Of a stretch of DNA of 64,000 bases, positions 10,440 to 23,172 are shown one piece after another. Within the stretch, counting starts at the first letter, position 1, and each line of letters starts with the position of its first letter. The translations under genes were made by a program, and so were the position numbers. The notes under the pieces are model-generated. The model was not told the origin of the DNA. It ran no database searches and saw only the letters and a program-made list of their open reading frames with translations. Origin of the DNA: Rhyzopertha dominica (lineage: Eukaryota > Arthropoda > Insecta > Coleoptera > Bostrichidae); contig QCXZ01000053.1 of the NCBI GenBank assembly GCA_025024175.1, forward strand, positions 12,648,001 through 12,712,000, written 5' to 3'.

Positions 10440-12889
10440 TATATTTGAGTTATGCTGGTGTAAACTTTTGTAAAACTATAATAGATGTATGGAATTATTT
10501 TTTGTATTTAGAACTTTAGATAAAAAAATATATATTCTTATTATTTTCTTTTAAAATACTTGTCTTTTATTTACATATTTAGTTATGTTAACCGTTAACC
10601 GCATGTTTCCAATAGTTAAAAGACTGTAAAAATATTAAGATCTATTGTTTATAATTTTCGGCTAGAACAGCATTCAACATATTCACAGGATATAAATATT
10701 ACAGGAATGTTAAAAATCAAAATAAAAATATTTAGCAATGCGAGATTTTTCTTTGCATATCAAAAATGCTCAGATGTGCATGTTGTCTGGTTAGATTAGA
10801 AATTTCATTATAACTAGATATACTTTGCTTGTGCAAAATAATGTTGCTACTCATCTAATACTACGTACAATTCATTTTGAGATGTAAATCAAAACGATCG
10901 ATGTAAAACCTCTTATTAACCGAATGATTAAAAACTGCTTAGAATAATATACACTACACAAACAAAAAACGAGTATAAAAACGGCTTAAAGCCGGCTCTG
11001 GAAATACGCAAAATCACAAAGAGAGGCTCTGATTCTTTCATTAGCGTCTTTTTCGACTTTTTCTGCATCTTTTATCTCGCACAACTGTAGGTCTGACTCA
11101 GGTAAAATAATAGCTCCATGCGGAAATTTCCCTTTCGCGATTACTACATCGGTTGTTTAAAATAATTGTATCCTTTTTATTATTACGAGTATTTAACTTT
11201 TCTCTACACCACATAAAACTAAAAAGTGTGCTCTTTCGATTGGTGAAATTTTGAGAAACATCAAAAAATAATCCCAGGGCAGCAGTGTAATCGAAATTAA
11301 AATAAACTGTGAGCATCGGCGAGGGTGCTTTCTTGCCTTTACAAGTGTTGTGGGTTGCCTAACACGTTGACAACGTTTTTGTGGCGCTGCTAGCAGTCTA
11401 GAAGTATCAAGTCTCTGCATTTGCCACTTACGGGTGTTCCAAGCTACAACCTCCAGGAATTTATTACATGTAACATTAATTGGAGTACTTTTTTTGTTTA
11501 ATTTCATGTGGTTAGTCATACAGGTATGCCATTAGGAAGATGTCGTTCCATTTGAAATAACAAAGTTACAGTAAAGATGATGACCTATATTTTCGCATTG
11601 AAACCACTACGCTACACAGCTACATACGAATTCAATCAAAACAACTGTAGACTATTGCGCGAACATTCTTGGTGGGTGTATATGTTCTTCCCTATAAATC
11701 AATGTTATACTTACCTAAAAAACCGCTAGGTTAATTTTTCAGAATTAAATTAATTCTAAACTGCAACAAGAAACAACTAATTATTATTACTATATGTCTT
11801 TAGAAGAAAATACGAAAATCGTCGCAATATTTAATTAAAGTTACGCTAACGTTGAGCAATTTATAGGAACATACAGAAATTTTTAAATAAATCGCAAATG
11901 AAACACAATAATTGATTTCATCTTGAATACGAATATGCACATGTTGCGCGTACAAGTAATGCAAAACTTACAGTTTTATTGCTTGTATATAAAAACTATG
12001 ATAAACATCACTAAGCATTTGTAACAGTCGAAACTGTAAAACTAGATTATTTAAATTTTATTTTTTACCTAAATGAAAATACATAAGTGGCTCCACCGCT
12101 GTGGCAAATATATGTATTACCTGAAATCGATTATTGTGCGAGAGATGTCAGACTTGGCAATTACAGATTTCTTTAATACCATCTTATGTGAAGTTTACTT
12201 CACTGGTTTGACATAGCAGTATAATAGTTGGTAAAACGCTAAGAGATGGCACTATCAAAAAATCCCTTTCTAAATGTCTTATTACCCGCTCCAATCGATG
12301 TAACCCTATTCCAGCTTCCTAGCATTAGTATATTTGAATTAGAGCGTTGTCTGAATATTATTATATTATAATATTCAGACAACGATTAGAGGAATTAAAA
12401 TTGGTATGCCTATAATTTTTCATTTAAATATTTCTACCCCGGTAGGTACCTACATAGAAAATGTCGTTAATTACAGGATTGGGTTTATGTAACCCTAATT
12501 ACTGAGGTTATACACTACCCCGTTTAAGGTGTTTGTCGATCTTTTCGCTGCCTTTTTTTCCAATTTTTCCAATGTTTATTTACCAAAACATTTAAAATAT
12601 ATATGAAATATTGAAATTAAGTGGACAGTACTATAATGCAAGCTGCGCTGTCCCAGATTTTTCAAAAAGTAGTTACTGTATTAAAAAAAGCGGTAAGAAT
12701 TAAACGCTGGTTATTACTTTTAATGNTTTGAAGCACGTTATTGTCAACGATAACATTTACATGACTTATAACGGACGTACCTTAGACTAACAGTGGATTG
12801 TAACTAACTTCTAGCGTCTAACTTCAAGCTCCAGCTTATCTGCTAGTAAACACTTTTGAGCGCACACAGACATTAATTTTACAAGCAAG
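10440..12889. other. Unassigned AT-rich DNA
   Basis: No open frame with recognisable composition is present. Small frames near 11.1-11.5 kb on the minus strand look accidental. The only clear structure is the hairpin at 12,345-12,384. Confidence 0.5.
12345..12384. repeat. Perfect 16-bp inverted repeat with 8-bp loop
   Basis: CGTTGTCTGAATATTA at 12,345-12,360 is followed by its exact complement at 12,369-12,384. It could be a cruciform, or the two fused ends of a lost transposon. Confidence 0.85.
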
Positions 12890-13585
12890 CAGTGATGGTA
12901 ACCTTTTAAACTGCAATTCCCTCCATATAATATAAAATCTCCCTACAATTTCCCGCTGTAACTTGAAATTTTCCCTCTTTTTCCATACAATGCAATTTTA
13001 CTTGTATTTTAAACGTATTAATTATAATATTCTAAAATAAATAAATGACAAAGCCCTCAAACATTTTGCTTAACGCCAATCCACCCCCAAACTGATTGGG
13101 TATCTAAGTAAAATATAAATACGTAAGCAATTTTTATGTTATTTAACACTATATTTAACTTTTTTTAAATAATATCATCATGCGGCATTCTAAAAATTTA
13201 ACACATAAACTAGAACTTTCCAATAGCCAGCAACAATGTTAAACTTAAAACTTAATATTAAACAGTCTGTCAACTTTGATTGCTAGTTACATATCTTGTT
13301 CTTGTCTAGTGTAATACTATTCCTCAATCTAGGGACTTAACATATTTCAAGCTTGAAACGCTATGTAACAGCAACCGTCAAGTTACACTTAAACAACTAC
13401 TATTCGCGCATTGGCAATAAATTCAAGTTTTAAACAAATGTAATGCCATGTATCAAAAAATGTTAAATTCAGAATTTCCCTACATTATGCAGTTTTTTCA
13501 ATTTCCCTCCCGTTTCCCTCACAGTTTAAAATCAGCAAGATTTTTCCCTACATGTAGGGAAATTTCCCTCAGGTTACCATCACCG
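12890..13585. mobile_element. hAT-type non-autonomous element (696 bp)
   Basis: It starts CAGTGATGGTAACCT and ends AGGTTACCATCACCG, inverted with one mismatch in the outer bases. It is flanked by the 8-bp direct repeat CAAGCAAG (12,882-12,889 and 13,586-13,593). CAGTG ends and an 8-bp duplication are hAT signatures. TTTCCCT-type motifs are repeated just inside both ends, a subterminal repeat pattern typical of transposase binding. No transposase frame is present. Confidence 0.88.
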
Positions 13586-13593
13586 CAAGCAAG

Positions 13594-15254
13594 CAAAGAG
13601 GTACTTTGTGCAGTAAGTCCCTCTATAGTGAGAACTATAAAGTATTGTGCTGATTATTTATTATTTAATACCACACATACCCTTCCGTCTCCTGCCTTAC
13701 ACAGCGTAAACTGTATGGAGGGCATTTAAAAATCATTTTGTATGATACTACAATATGTAGGTGTAGGTCGCCTTACTGCAAAATATTAACAGTCGTGTAT
13801 CATTTTAGTTCGACTCCCGTAATTGTCTGAATATGGTGAATGGTGAGAGATTTACAACTACGAAGTTTTCCGGTCTTACGTCGTAAACAATCCTGTCTAC
13901 ACAGGATTTCCGTTTTGGTTTACCCTTCTCAATAAACTTCGCTGTTAATCGTTAGTCTTATAGTTCAATTACGGCTCCATTCTGTCTAATGAAAACAATA
14001 AGAAGGTTTATGTCAAATCGATAGGCAGTTGCGAGATTAGTGCGGAATAAAAGTTGGCTTTCAGTTTTAGCAAAAAATAACATCTAAACGCGACTTCAAT
14101 GTGTGTAGTTATGTACCCTTGTATTTGTTATGAAACAATAAACAAACTAGACATTTTTAATACTTTTTGGTGTATCTATCTTGTAACTGAAATTTAGTAA
14201 ATGCCAATTACATGTAAAAAATGGGTGTCTAAATGAGCAGAGTGGTCAAAAATGTAGTCAAAAAATATTCAAAATCTTTATGATCACAAGAAGAGAGGTA
14301 CCTAAACATTAACTATAGTACTTAAAAAATCTTTTTCTCAAGTGCTCAAACTGAATTCCTAAATTCAACGTTTAGATGTTATAAGGCCAGCAAGACACAT
14401 TTATAAACCTTTGTTATAAGCAAGCACGTTTCTACATAACTGACCTTCGTTAAATTTAAGTAGTTCGTTTTAAAAGTTATTCAATTCATCATGAAAAAAG
14501 CAACATTACACAAATGTAAATAACGTGCTGCACCCTACAAAGGTAAAAGAAATGCTTTTACATAACTAAAGCTGCACTATTCAGGTGCTAAGTTAGCTGA
14601 AATTATCATGGCTTACATACATACTACATATCTACATACAATTCTGTCCTTCCTGTTACAAAAGAGAGCATTAAGTGCTTATTTGCATCAAACGCTGTGT
14701 GACGTCACCAAATTACTAATTATCGACAGATCCAGTAGACAGATAAATGAACAGGGTGCTAACTTGTCTTCAACAGAATTCTTTCACAATTGTACGTAAC
14801 TTTACAAACAAGAAGTAAAATAATAAAGGTTTCAAAAAGCATTTATTAAATATACAGATTTTGCCCAATTTTTATTTTTACAAAACATAAGCCTAACAAA
14901 TAGATATGCGTCATTAAGGTATCCTCTACTTAAAGCTACTAATATAATATGCCTAAAACAAGAAGCAGTACACAGGCCACGCAACACTTTATGTTTATGT
15001 CTGTAAATGTAACTGCTCGTGTTTCGTTGAAGTTCGAGCTAAATATCTAAAGTCGGTAAAATCCCTATAAATATTGCACCTAAAGCTGTAAAGTTATCAA
15101 GTAATGTTGAATGCAGTTATATCTTGGTCAAATTCTAAGTTCTCACACGTATACTGTAAATGTATACTGCTAGGTGACTACTTTTCTTTAAAAATATAGA
15201 AAGACTATTATAGTACGATAAGACGGTAAAAAGTGCCCCCACTGGAATTTGGCT
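13594..15254. other. Unassigned AT-rich DNA
   Basis: I see no coding frame, repeat family or RNA gene that I can support here. Confidence 0.45.
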
Positions 15255-15309
15255 CAAATTGACATATGTATATTGTTCCCAATTAAGGGCATTCAACCCT
15301 TAATATTTA

Positions 15310-16345
15310 ACATTTTTTTCTCAAAAATTGTCAGAGATAAAAATAAAAAAAAAAGATTGGATTAATGTAGTTCCATAAGGTCTATTCTTAAAAAAAATAC
15401 CAACCCTCCAGCGTTACTACCCTTAAAGTTATGGGGTGCAACCCCCTTTCGGGGGTGTTTTTTTAATCGTGTTTTTTGAGCGACCACTTTCTTTTCCCTA
15501 TGAAAATGATCACCCATATATTGGCTATTAACAGTAATTTTTTGTCCCTGTAAAAATGGTACTTAGGGGGTAAAATAATCATTTTTTCTGCTTACCACAA
15601 TCACATCCTAGGAGCTCAGCAACATAGTAGTTATACAATAAGAGTGATTTAAAAGATAATCACGAAATACATATGAAAAAATGGACTAAGGAAGTTCGAT
15701 AGGGTTTATTCTTAAAAAAATAACATGCCTCCGCCGTTACTACCCTTAAGGTTATGGGGTACAGCCCTCTCTCTGGGATGTTTTTTAATATTGTTTTTGA
15801 GTGAAAACTTTCTTTATTCTATTAAAATAATCATTTATATATGTGCTATTTACAGTATTATATTTGTCGCTGTAAAGGTTGTACTAAAGCGATAAAATAA
15901 TTATTTTGTCTACTTACCACAATCCTGGGAGGCTATAGAAGAACTCGGCAACATAATAGCTATGTAATAGCAGTAATTTAAAAAATAATCATGCAATACA
16001 TATAAAAATGGACTATAAGGTAGTTTGATAAGGTTTATTCCTAATAAATAATATACCTCTGCTGTTACTACCCTTAAAGTTATGGGGTACAACCCTCTCT
16101 CTGGGATGTTTTTTAATAATGTTTTTGAGTGTCCACTTTCTTTCCTCTTTTAAAATAATCATTTATATATGTGTTATATACAGTATTTTATTTGTCCCTG
16201 AAAAAAGATGGTACCAAGAGGGTAAAATAATTATTTTGTGTATTTACCACAATCACATCCTAGAAGGCCACAAAGGTACCCATCAACAAAGTAATTATAT
16301 ACTTAATAACAGTGAATTAAATTATAATAAGTTAACACATAAGCA
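15310..16345. repeat. Left-arm tandem array, ~325-bp unit, about 3 copies
   Basis: The marker GTTACTACCCTTAA recurs at 15,413, 15,736 and 16,064, giving periods of 323 and 328 bp. Each unit also repeats GGTTTATTC (or similar), a GGGGT-CAACCC hairpin-like block and TACCACAATC. Units are diverged by point changes and small indels. Confidence 0.85.
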
Positions 16346-16412
16346 TATTGCAAAAATACAAAGGTAACACATAAATGCCTCATACAATATATGTATATTA
16401 TTCTTTAATAAA

Positions 16413-16470
16413 TGCAGCGTTTCTCAAACTGTGGTCTGAGGACCCACTGGGGGTCACTGTAATGGGATAA
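16413..16470 (+). repeat. hAT-like terminal sequence inside the foldback loop
   Basis: CAGCGTTTCTCAAACTGTGG followed by TCTGAGGACCCACTGGGGGTC resembles the CAGNGGTTCTCAAA ends of a widespread hAT MITE group. I did not find the opposite end, so this is a solo or truncated end. Confidence 0.4.
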
Positions 16471-17047
16471 AAACACAAAAACATATTCATAATGTTCATC
16501 GTTATTTTCTACAGTTTCTTAACTACAAAACCGCACCGTCCAAATTAAACAACTAAGAAATTTTTATGTTTATTCAAATCCTGATGAAGCGGTTTACTAC
16601 ATTTGTTGTTCTTGTCAACATTGTGCAGTTTAGTACTGCTGTTTGATTAAAGGTGCGGCGCGTACTCATTTGTGTGGCATCAGTAATTTACGGATGAGAA
16701 GAATTCGTTTTGTAACTGCCTAAACTAAAAGTCTATTAAGCATTAGGCTCAACCCAATACTTGCTATTAGTTTTTCGAAAAAAATATAGCTTTATTTCCC
16801 ATTTTCTGTGTAAATATTTTGAAAGCACCAATACTTTGAAAATCAAAATATCAATGAAATAAATACCAATTCGTAAACGAGATCAATTCTACGCTGGCAA
16901 GCATANCACATTACGATATCCATATGCATTAGGTGCTATATATTAAACAAAAAATGGTACATACGAGTATTTCATCAGACATTTATGGACTATGTATATC
17001 TGTCTAGAATCTAGATACCTATATGTACATTTTTCATATTTTTGTAG

Positions 17048-17790
17048 TATGCATATGTGTTACCTTATTATAATTTAAGGCACTGTTATTAAGTATACAA
17101 CTACTATGTTGTTGGGTACCTTTGTGGCTTCCTATGATGTGATTGTGGTAAATATACAAAATAATTATTTTACCCCCTTAGTACCATTTTTACAGGGACA
17201 AATAAAATACTGTAAATAGCACACAAATAGATGATTATTTTAATAGAGAAAAGAAAGTGGTCACTCAAGAATAATATTATAAAACATCCCAGAGAGAGGG
17301 TTGTACCCCATAACCTCAAGGTTAGTAACGGCCGAGGCATGTTATTTTTTAAGAATAAACCTTATCGAACTACCCTAGTCTATTTTTTTAATATGTATTT
17401 CATGATTATCTTTTAAATTACTCTTGTTATATAACTACTATGTTGCTGAGTACATCCGTGTCCTCCTAGGATGTGGTTGTGGTAAGTAGACAAAATAATT
17501 ATTTTACCCCCCTAGTACTATTTTTACAGTGCCATAAAAATTACTGTGAATAGACCATATATGGGTGATTATTTTAATAGGAAAAAGAAAGTGATCGCTC
17601 AAAAAACACGATTAAAAAACATCCCCGAAAGAAGGTTGCACCTCATAACTTTAAGGGTAGTAAAGCTGGAAGGTTGGTAATTTTTTTTAAGAATAGACCT
17701 TATGGAACTACATTAATCCAATTTTTTTGAGATTTTTATCACTGACAATTTTTGAGAAAAAAAATTAAATGTTAAGGGTTGAATGCAAAA
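17048..17790. repeat. Right-arm tandem array, inverted relative to left arm
   Basis: The complement of the same unit marker occurs near 17,316-17,329 and 17,651-17,663, a period of about 335 bp, with a partial third unit at 17,048-17,160. These units mirror the left arm, so the whole structure is a large inverted repeat of satellite-like monomers. Confidence 0.82.
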
Positions 17791-18029
17791 ACTGGAAAAC
17801 TGGGTGGAATTGGGGTATGTAATTAGGTGTGCGACATATATCCTTATTTGGGAACAATATATGTCTATTTGACTACTACTACTATAGCCTTTGTTACTTT
17901 TATTAAGAGATTTGACATTTTGTATACCAACCCTTGGACTGCATTCTTTTACAAGCATATTTTTGCACACAGCTTCCCGTAGAATATTAACATTTCGTAA
18001 GACAGTATGTTTTCGGAAAAATCGCTGTC

Positions 18030-18990
18030 GCTTTAAAACACTGACAAAAAGTTATTAGTCTGACGTTTCGATTACACCTGCAATCTTTGTCAAAGACGAG
18101 AACCTCAAAATATTGTCTGACACGAGTTCAAATAAAATTCTGAAAGTAAATAAACAAATTACCAAGCAAGCGAGACGTCATAAAAACAACGTGCCAACCT
18201 GATAAAATTTAATCTTAACGATGAAAAACGAACTACCTACCTACTAGATATACACGAACTACTTGATAAAATATAACTACAAAATAGCCTTCCAAATTTC
18301 ACCTAACTCATAATTTCCACAATCTTTATTAAAATTATTAGTATTCCTACAAATTTCAATAGCTTCTTTTATTAGACGTTTGTGATAATATTTTTCTGTA
18401 TGTAAAATTTTTGTTTTATCAAAGTCAATCATGTGTTTAGTCAAATATAAGTGTTCAGCTACGGAAAATTTATCTATTTGTTGCAGTTTAGTAGCACGTA
18501 TGTGTTCTTTCAAAAGCGTACCACTTTTTTTTTTAGTTTGACCTATGTAATACTTGCCGCAACAATTAGTTTGGTAAACACCTTCACTCGCTCAATGTAC
18601 TTTACCTTTAGTAGAACTTAAAATATCATCTTTTCTAAGCATCCTCTTTAATTTTTTCGAAAAGCCTTGAACATAAGGTAAAATCAACTTTAATTGACTG
18701 GCTGAGAATTTACTTGATTTGGACGAGCACTCTTATTACAAATGCTATAACCATTTCTCACTAGCCCTGATTTAAGATGATATATTTCTTTTTGTAAAGA
18801 GCTTTTGTCTGAAATCCTTTGTGCTCTAACAAATAACGTCCTTATATGACTATTCTATCTGTCTGTGTGTTTTCTGTAAACCTTGTCTCCTAACTGTCCA
18901 GTGTTTATTCTGTAAATTTGGACATCCAAGATAGGTAAACTACTATTGCTTTCTAATTCCATAGTACATTTTATGTCCTGCAATTACACG
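18030..18990 (-). pseudogene. Penelope-like element fragment A (RT C terminus, GIY-YIG)
   Basis: On the minus strand the RT C-terminal segment (MELESNSSLPILDVQIYR, about 18,960-18,905) is followed after a decayed linker by a GIY-YIG endonuclease start (GVYQTNCCGKYYIGQTKKKS near 18,580-18,520) and a conserved tail (AEHLYLTKHMIDFDKTKIL, YYHKRLIKEAIEI). This is the PLE order. The 5' half of the RT is missing. The 3' flank (18,030-18,165) is a segment repeated at 20,666-20,800. Native role: retrotransposition through RT plus GIY-YIG nicking. Confidence 0.8.
18060..18095 (-). ncRNA. Hammerhead-like motif at the PLE A 3' end
   Basis: The minus strand reads TTTGACAAAG, a 5-bp stem (ATTGC-AGGT-GTAAT), then CGAAACGTCAG. 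The GAAAC-GTC side fits the hammerhead core known in PLE terminal repeats. The CUGANGA side is degenerate (UUGACAA), so activity is doubtful. Confidence 0.35.
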
Positions 18991-20427
<1,437 letters not shown>

Positions 20428-20450
20428 ATCATCATCTTCTTCCTTTTCAG

Positions 20451-20603
20451 ATCGAGGAACTCCTATATCGAGACCTCCAGACGATGAAGATTCATTTCCA
20501 ATCTTATGCGACAGAGAACTCCATTCTTTACACAGAAATATCCCTGCGTTGAGAAGACGGGATGTGGACACAGCAACCATTAAGCAGCACTACTATCCCG
20601 AAG
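20451..20603 (+). CDS. Internal exon, SLC16 (monocarboxylate transporter)-like N terminus
   Basis: A strong acceptor (CATCTTCTTCCTTTTCAG) precedes a 153-bp open segment that ends at GAAG|GCAAGT, the canonical GC-AG donor. Both ends are phase 1. The peptide is charged and hydrophilic (DRGTPISRPPDDEDSF, then RRRDVDTATIKQHYYPEG). Insect SLC16-family proteins have a charged cytosolic N terminus leading into PEGGWGW or PDGGWGW at the first membrane helix, and the split Gly codon here would continue GGWGW in the next exon. The family call rests on that short motif. The next exon was not found, which implies a long intron. The exon lies in transposon-rich DNA next to a (TTA)n array. Confidence 0.55.
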
Positions 20604-20665
20604 GCAAGTATCTTATAAGCTTACAAATATCTTAGATGACTTTCTTAAATTAATTAATAGTAGTA

Positions 20666-21438
20666 GAGTAGCCGTTTAAAACACTGACACTGACTGACGT
20701 TTCGATTACACCTGCAAACTTTGTCAAAGACGAGGAACCTCAAAATTCGTCCGACACAAGTTCAAACAAAATTTTGAAAGTAAATAAACAAGTCTTAGGG
20801 AAACCAGTCATTTCATCAAAAATTCTTCAGACTTCATTGACATTATAAAGGGGGTTTAAGTATTTGAGAAGGTGATATTTTAGTTAGTTTTGACGTGGTT
20901 TCTTTATCTACGAAAGTACCCATACCTGAAAATAGATATCATCAAAGCCAAGCTTAATAGAGATCCCGTAGGTGACACGATAGCCAGATTATATGAACGC
21001 TGTTTAAAATCAACTTATTTCTTATGCAACGATAATTTTTATGAACAAAAATCAGGTTGCGCAATGGGTTCACCTCTTTTTTTTTAGTTTAAGCCAAAAT
21101 GTGGATATAGGTATGTAGATGACACTTTTGTTATTTGGCCCCATGGTATAGAAGAGTTAGGTAGGTTTCTAAATCATTTGAACAGTCAAAATGCCAAAAT
21201 AAAATTTACTATGGAATTAGAAAGCAATGGTAGTTTACCTTTCTTGGATGTCCAAATTTACAGAATATGCACTGAGCAGTTAGGGCACAAGATTTACAGG
21301 AAACCAACACACAGAGACATATATTTATATGCCACATCTCATCACCCTACCTTTTCAAAGAATAGTTATTTGTTAGAGCACAAAGGATCTCAGACGAAAG
21401 TTCTAAAAAATGAAATATATCTATTAAATCAGCGCTAG
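20666..21438 (+). pseudogene. Penelope-like element fragment B (RT)
   Basis: RT pieces on the plus strand include KSGCAMGSPL (about 21,050) and KCGYRYVDDTFVIWPHG (about 21,098-21,150, catalytic YVDD intact). The next segment, MELESNGSLPFLDVQIYR, matches fragment A, so both belong to one family. About 30 residues between GSPL and KCGYRYVDD are missing, replaced by a T9 run: an internal deletion. The 3' end stops at the (TTA)n array, so the GIY-YIG domain is absent. The 5' flank 20,666-20,800 repeats the flank of fragment A. Confidence 0.8.
20694..20729 (-). ncRNA. Hammerhead-like motif near PLE B
   Basis: Nearly identical to the motif at 18,060-18,095 (TTTGACAAAG, stem, CGAAACGTCAG on the minus strand). 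It is antisense to the RT of fragment B, consistent with an inverted terminal segment or a second PLE end. Confidence 0.33.
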
Positions 21439-21447
21439 TGAAAAATG

Positions 21448-21537
<90 letters not shown>

Positions 21538-21538
21538 G
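21448..21538. repeat. (TTA)n microsatellite with one interruption
   Basis: About 30 TTA units with one TTG. It separates PLE B (plus) from PLE C (minus) and directly abuts both. Confidence 0.97.
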
Positions 21539-21594
21539 TATTTTTTTCTTCTTTTGCTGGTTTACTCCAAATATTAAAACTATATTCTTTTATA

Positions 21595-21631
21595 CGACGT
21601 TTCGGTGGATAATTTTCCACCTTTTTCAAGC
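21595..21631 (-). ncRNA. Hammerhead-like hairpin at the PLE C 3' end
   Basis: On the minus strand CTTGAAAAAGG is followed by a hairpin (GGTGG ... CCACC) and CGAAACGTCG. Stem II and the GAAAC/GUC side fit; the CUGANGA side is degenerate. Confidence 0.35.
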
Positions 21632-21909
21632 TTTTATTATTTTTTCTACTTTATAATACAATTCTGAGATTATAAAACATATATCTTTGATAATGAAATA
21701 CTATAAAAAATGATAGAAACTAAATTAATTATAATAATTTGTTTACCTGTATTATATGCTTTTATTTCTTTTTTGGTTTATTTTTGATTTTGTCAGTGTC
21801 ACTGTCATGTATTTAATTGAAATTTTTGTAGTTGTTTTTATACACTGTTTCCAAATTTTGAATTTATCGTTTTATTGGTGGGTTATTTATCTGTAAATTT
21901 TAATTATTA

Positions 21910-22224
21910 TTAGATAATATTGTGGTATATACTACTAAGTCCTTGTATATCATTTCTGTTATTTACTGTTTTATTTATGTTTTTCTGTATGTGTATCATT
22001 TCTAGTAATAATCTTTTCTGTGTGTGTTTTTCTGTTGTTATTATTTTTGTATTATCGTAGTTGAAATGATGTTGTTTTTCTATTTCATGTTTTCTTAGAG
22101 CAGTTTGTTGATTGTTATTGTAATTTTTATGTTGCTTAATTCTTTCTTTTAAATATTGTTTTGTTTGTCCAACGTAAATTTTGTCGCAGTTGTTACATGG
22201 AATTTTATAAATAGTATGTGTCAT
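21910..22224 (-). CDS. PLE C GIY-YIG endonuclease domain
   Basis: IYKIPCNNCDKIYVGQTKQYLKER gives the GIY...YVG core with the Cys pair typical of PLE nucleases. It is followed by EIEKQHHFNYDNTKII and TEKHTQKRLLLEMIHI, the conserved C-terminal half with the catalytic Glu region. The frame is open upstream into the linker. It is part of a single PLE polyprotein, not a separate gene. Confidence 0.8.
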   Translation of the reverse strand: MTHTIYKIPCNNCDKIYVGQTKQYLKERIKQHKNYNNNQQTALRKHEIEKQHHFNYDNTKIITTEKHTQKRLLLEMIHIQKNINKTVNNRNDIQGLSSIYHNII

Positions 22225-22475
22225 TAGTTCTTTTGTTGTTTTTGTTTTTAGTTTGGTAAAAAATTGTTTTGTTGTATTTATTGGTTTATGTGAAATTGTA
22301 ATGTTGTGTGGTTTGAGTATGTGTTGAATCTTTTGGGATAATTTTGGAATATAAGGTATAGATATGTGTGTGTTATTTTTTATAGGATGTTGTTTTAATT
22401 TATGTTTGTTATATATATTTATTATGATTGATTTTGTTATACTTTTTATTAGTTTTATTGGGTAATTATTTTGTG

Positions 22476-23010
22476 TTAGGAAATATTGTGCTTTTTTATA
22501 ATGTTTGGTCTATGTTTTGGATGAGTTAATATTATAGCTCTTTTTATAATGTTTTTGATTATGTTTCTTTTTTGTGTGGGGTGGTGGTTGGATTCATTGT
22601 TTAAGTATTTTCCTGTTGATGTAGGTTTATTGAACCATTTTGTTACGATTTTGTTGTGTTCTCTGATTAAAGTTAAGTCTAGATAATTTATTGTGTTTTT
22701 TTTTTCTATTTCAATAGTAATTTGAATTTTGTTATGAAAACTATTAAAATATGTTAATACATCATTGGTTTTATTATTAGGTATTATTAAAAATAAGTCG
22801 TCAACATAACGTGTGTAAAAATGTACATAGTTTAACTTGTTTAATATTGTTTCTTCGAGATCTTCCATATATAGTTGTGCAATAGTGCCAGATATTGGAC
22901 TGCCCATTGCCATTCCATCTAGTTGTATATAAAAATTGTTTTTGAATTGGAAATAATTTGTTTGTATGGTAAATTTAAGTGCTTTAATTAATTCATCTTT
23001 TGGAAAAAGA
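22476..23010 (-). CDS. PLE C reverse transcriptase, C-terminal half
   Basis: NNFYIQLDGMAMGSPISG (about 22,950-22,900) is the RT motif before the catalytic box. HFYTRYVDDLFLIIPN (about 22,830-22,780) carries intact YVDD, and NYLDLTLIREHNKI is the thumb-proximal motif. The frame is truncated at the (TTA)n array at its 5' end and shifts frame near 22,490. Confidence 0.82.
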
Positions 23011-23023
23011 AGAAAAAAATACG

Positions 23024-23153
<130 letters not shown>

Positions 23154-23172
23154 AACGTACTCGTATTTCCAG

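Larger units (their letters stand above)
15255..17873. mobile_element. 2.6-kb foldback element with tandem-repeat arms
   Basis: The left arm (about 15,255-16,345) and right arm (about 17,048-17,873) are inverted copies. Landmarks are CATATGTATATTGTTCCC near the left end and its complement-like partner at 17,848-17,868, TTCAACCCTTAA versus TTAAGGGTTGAA, and ACCACAATCACATCC versus its complement. Each arm is itself built of ~325-bp tandem units. The central ~700 bp is unique and contains a hAT-like end. This is the architecture of Drosophila FB (foldback) elements. No transposase frame was seen and target duplications were not resolved. Confidence 0.8.
21560..23013 (-). mobile_element. Penelope-like element C, 5'-truncated
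   Basis: On the minus strand it carries RT motifs, a linker (LSQKIQHILKPHNITI and following) and a GIY-YIG domain, then a hammerhead-like 3' end. It is bounded on both sides by (TTA)n arrays. It is a different PLE family from A/B. One frameshift near 22,490 separates the RT frame from the linker/GIY frame; otherwise the coding is well preserved. Confidence 0.85.
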
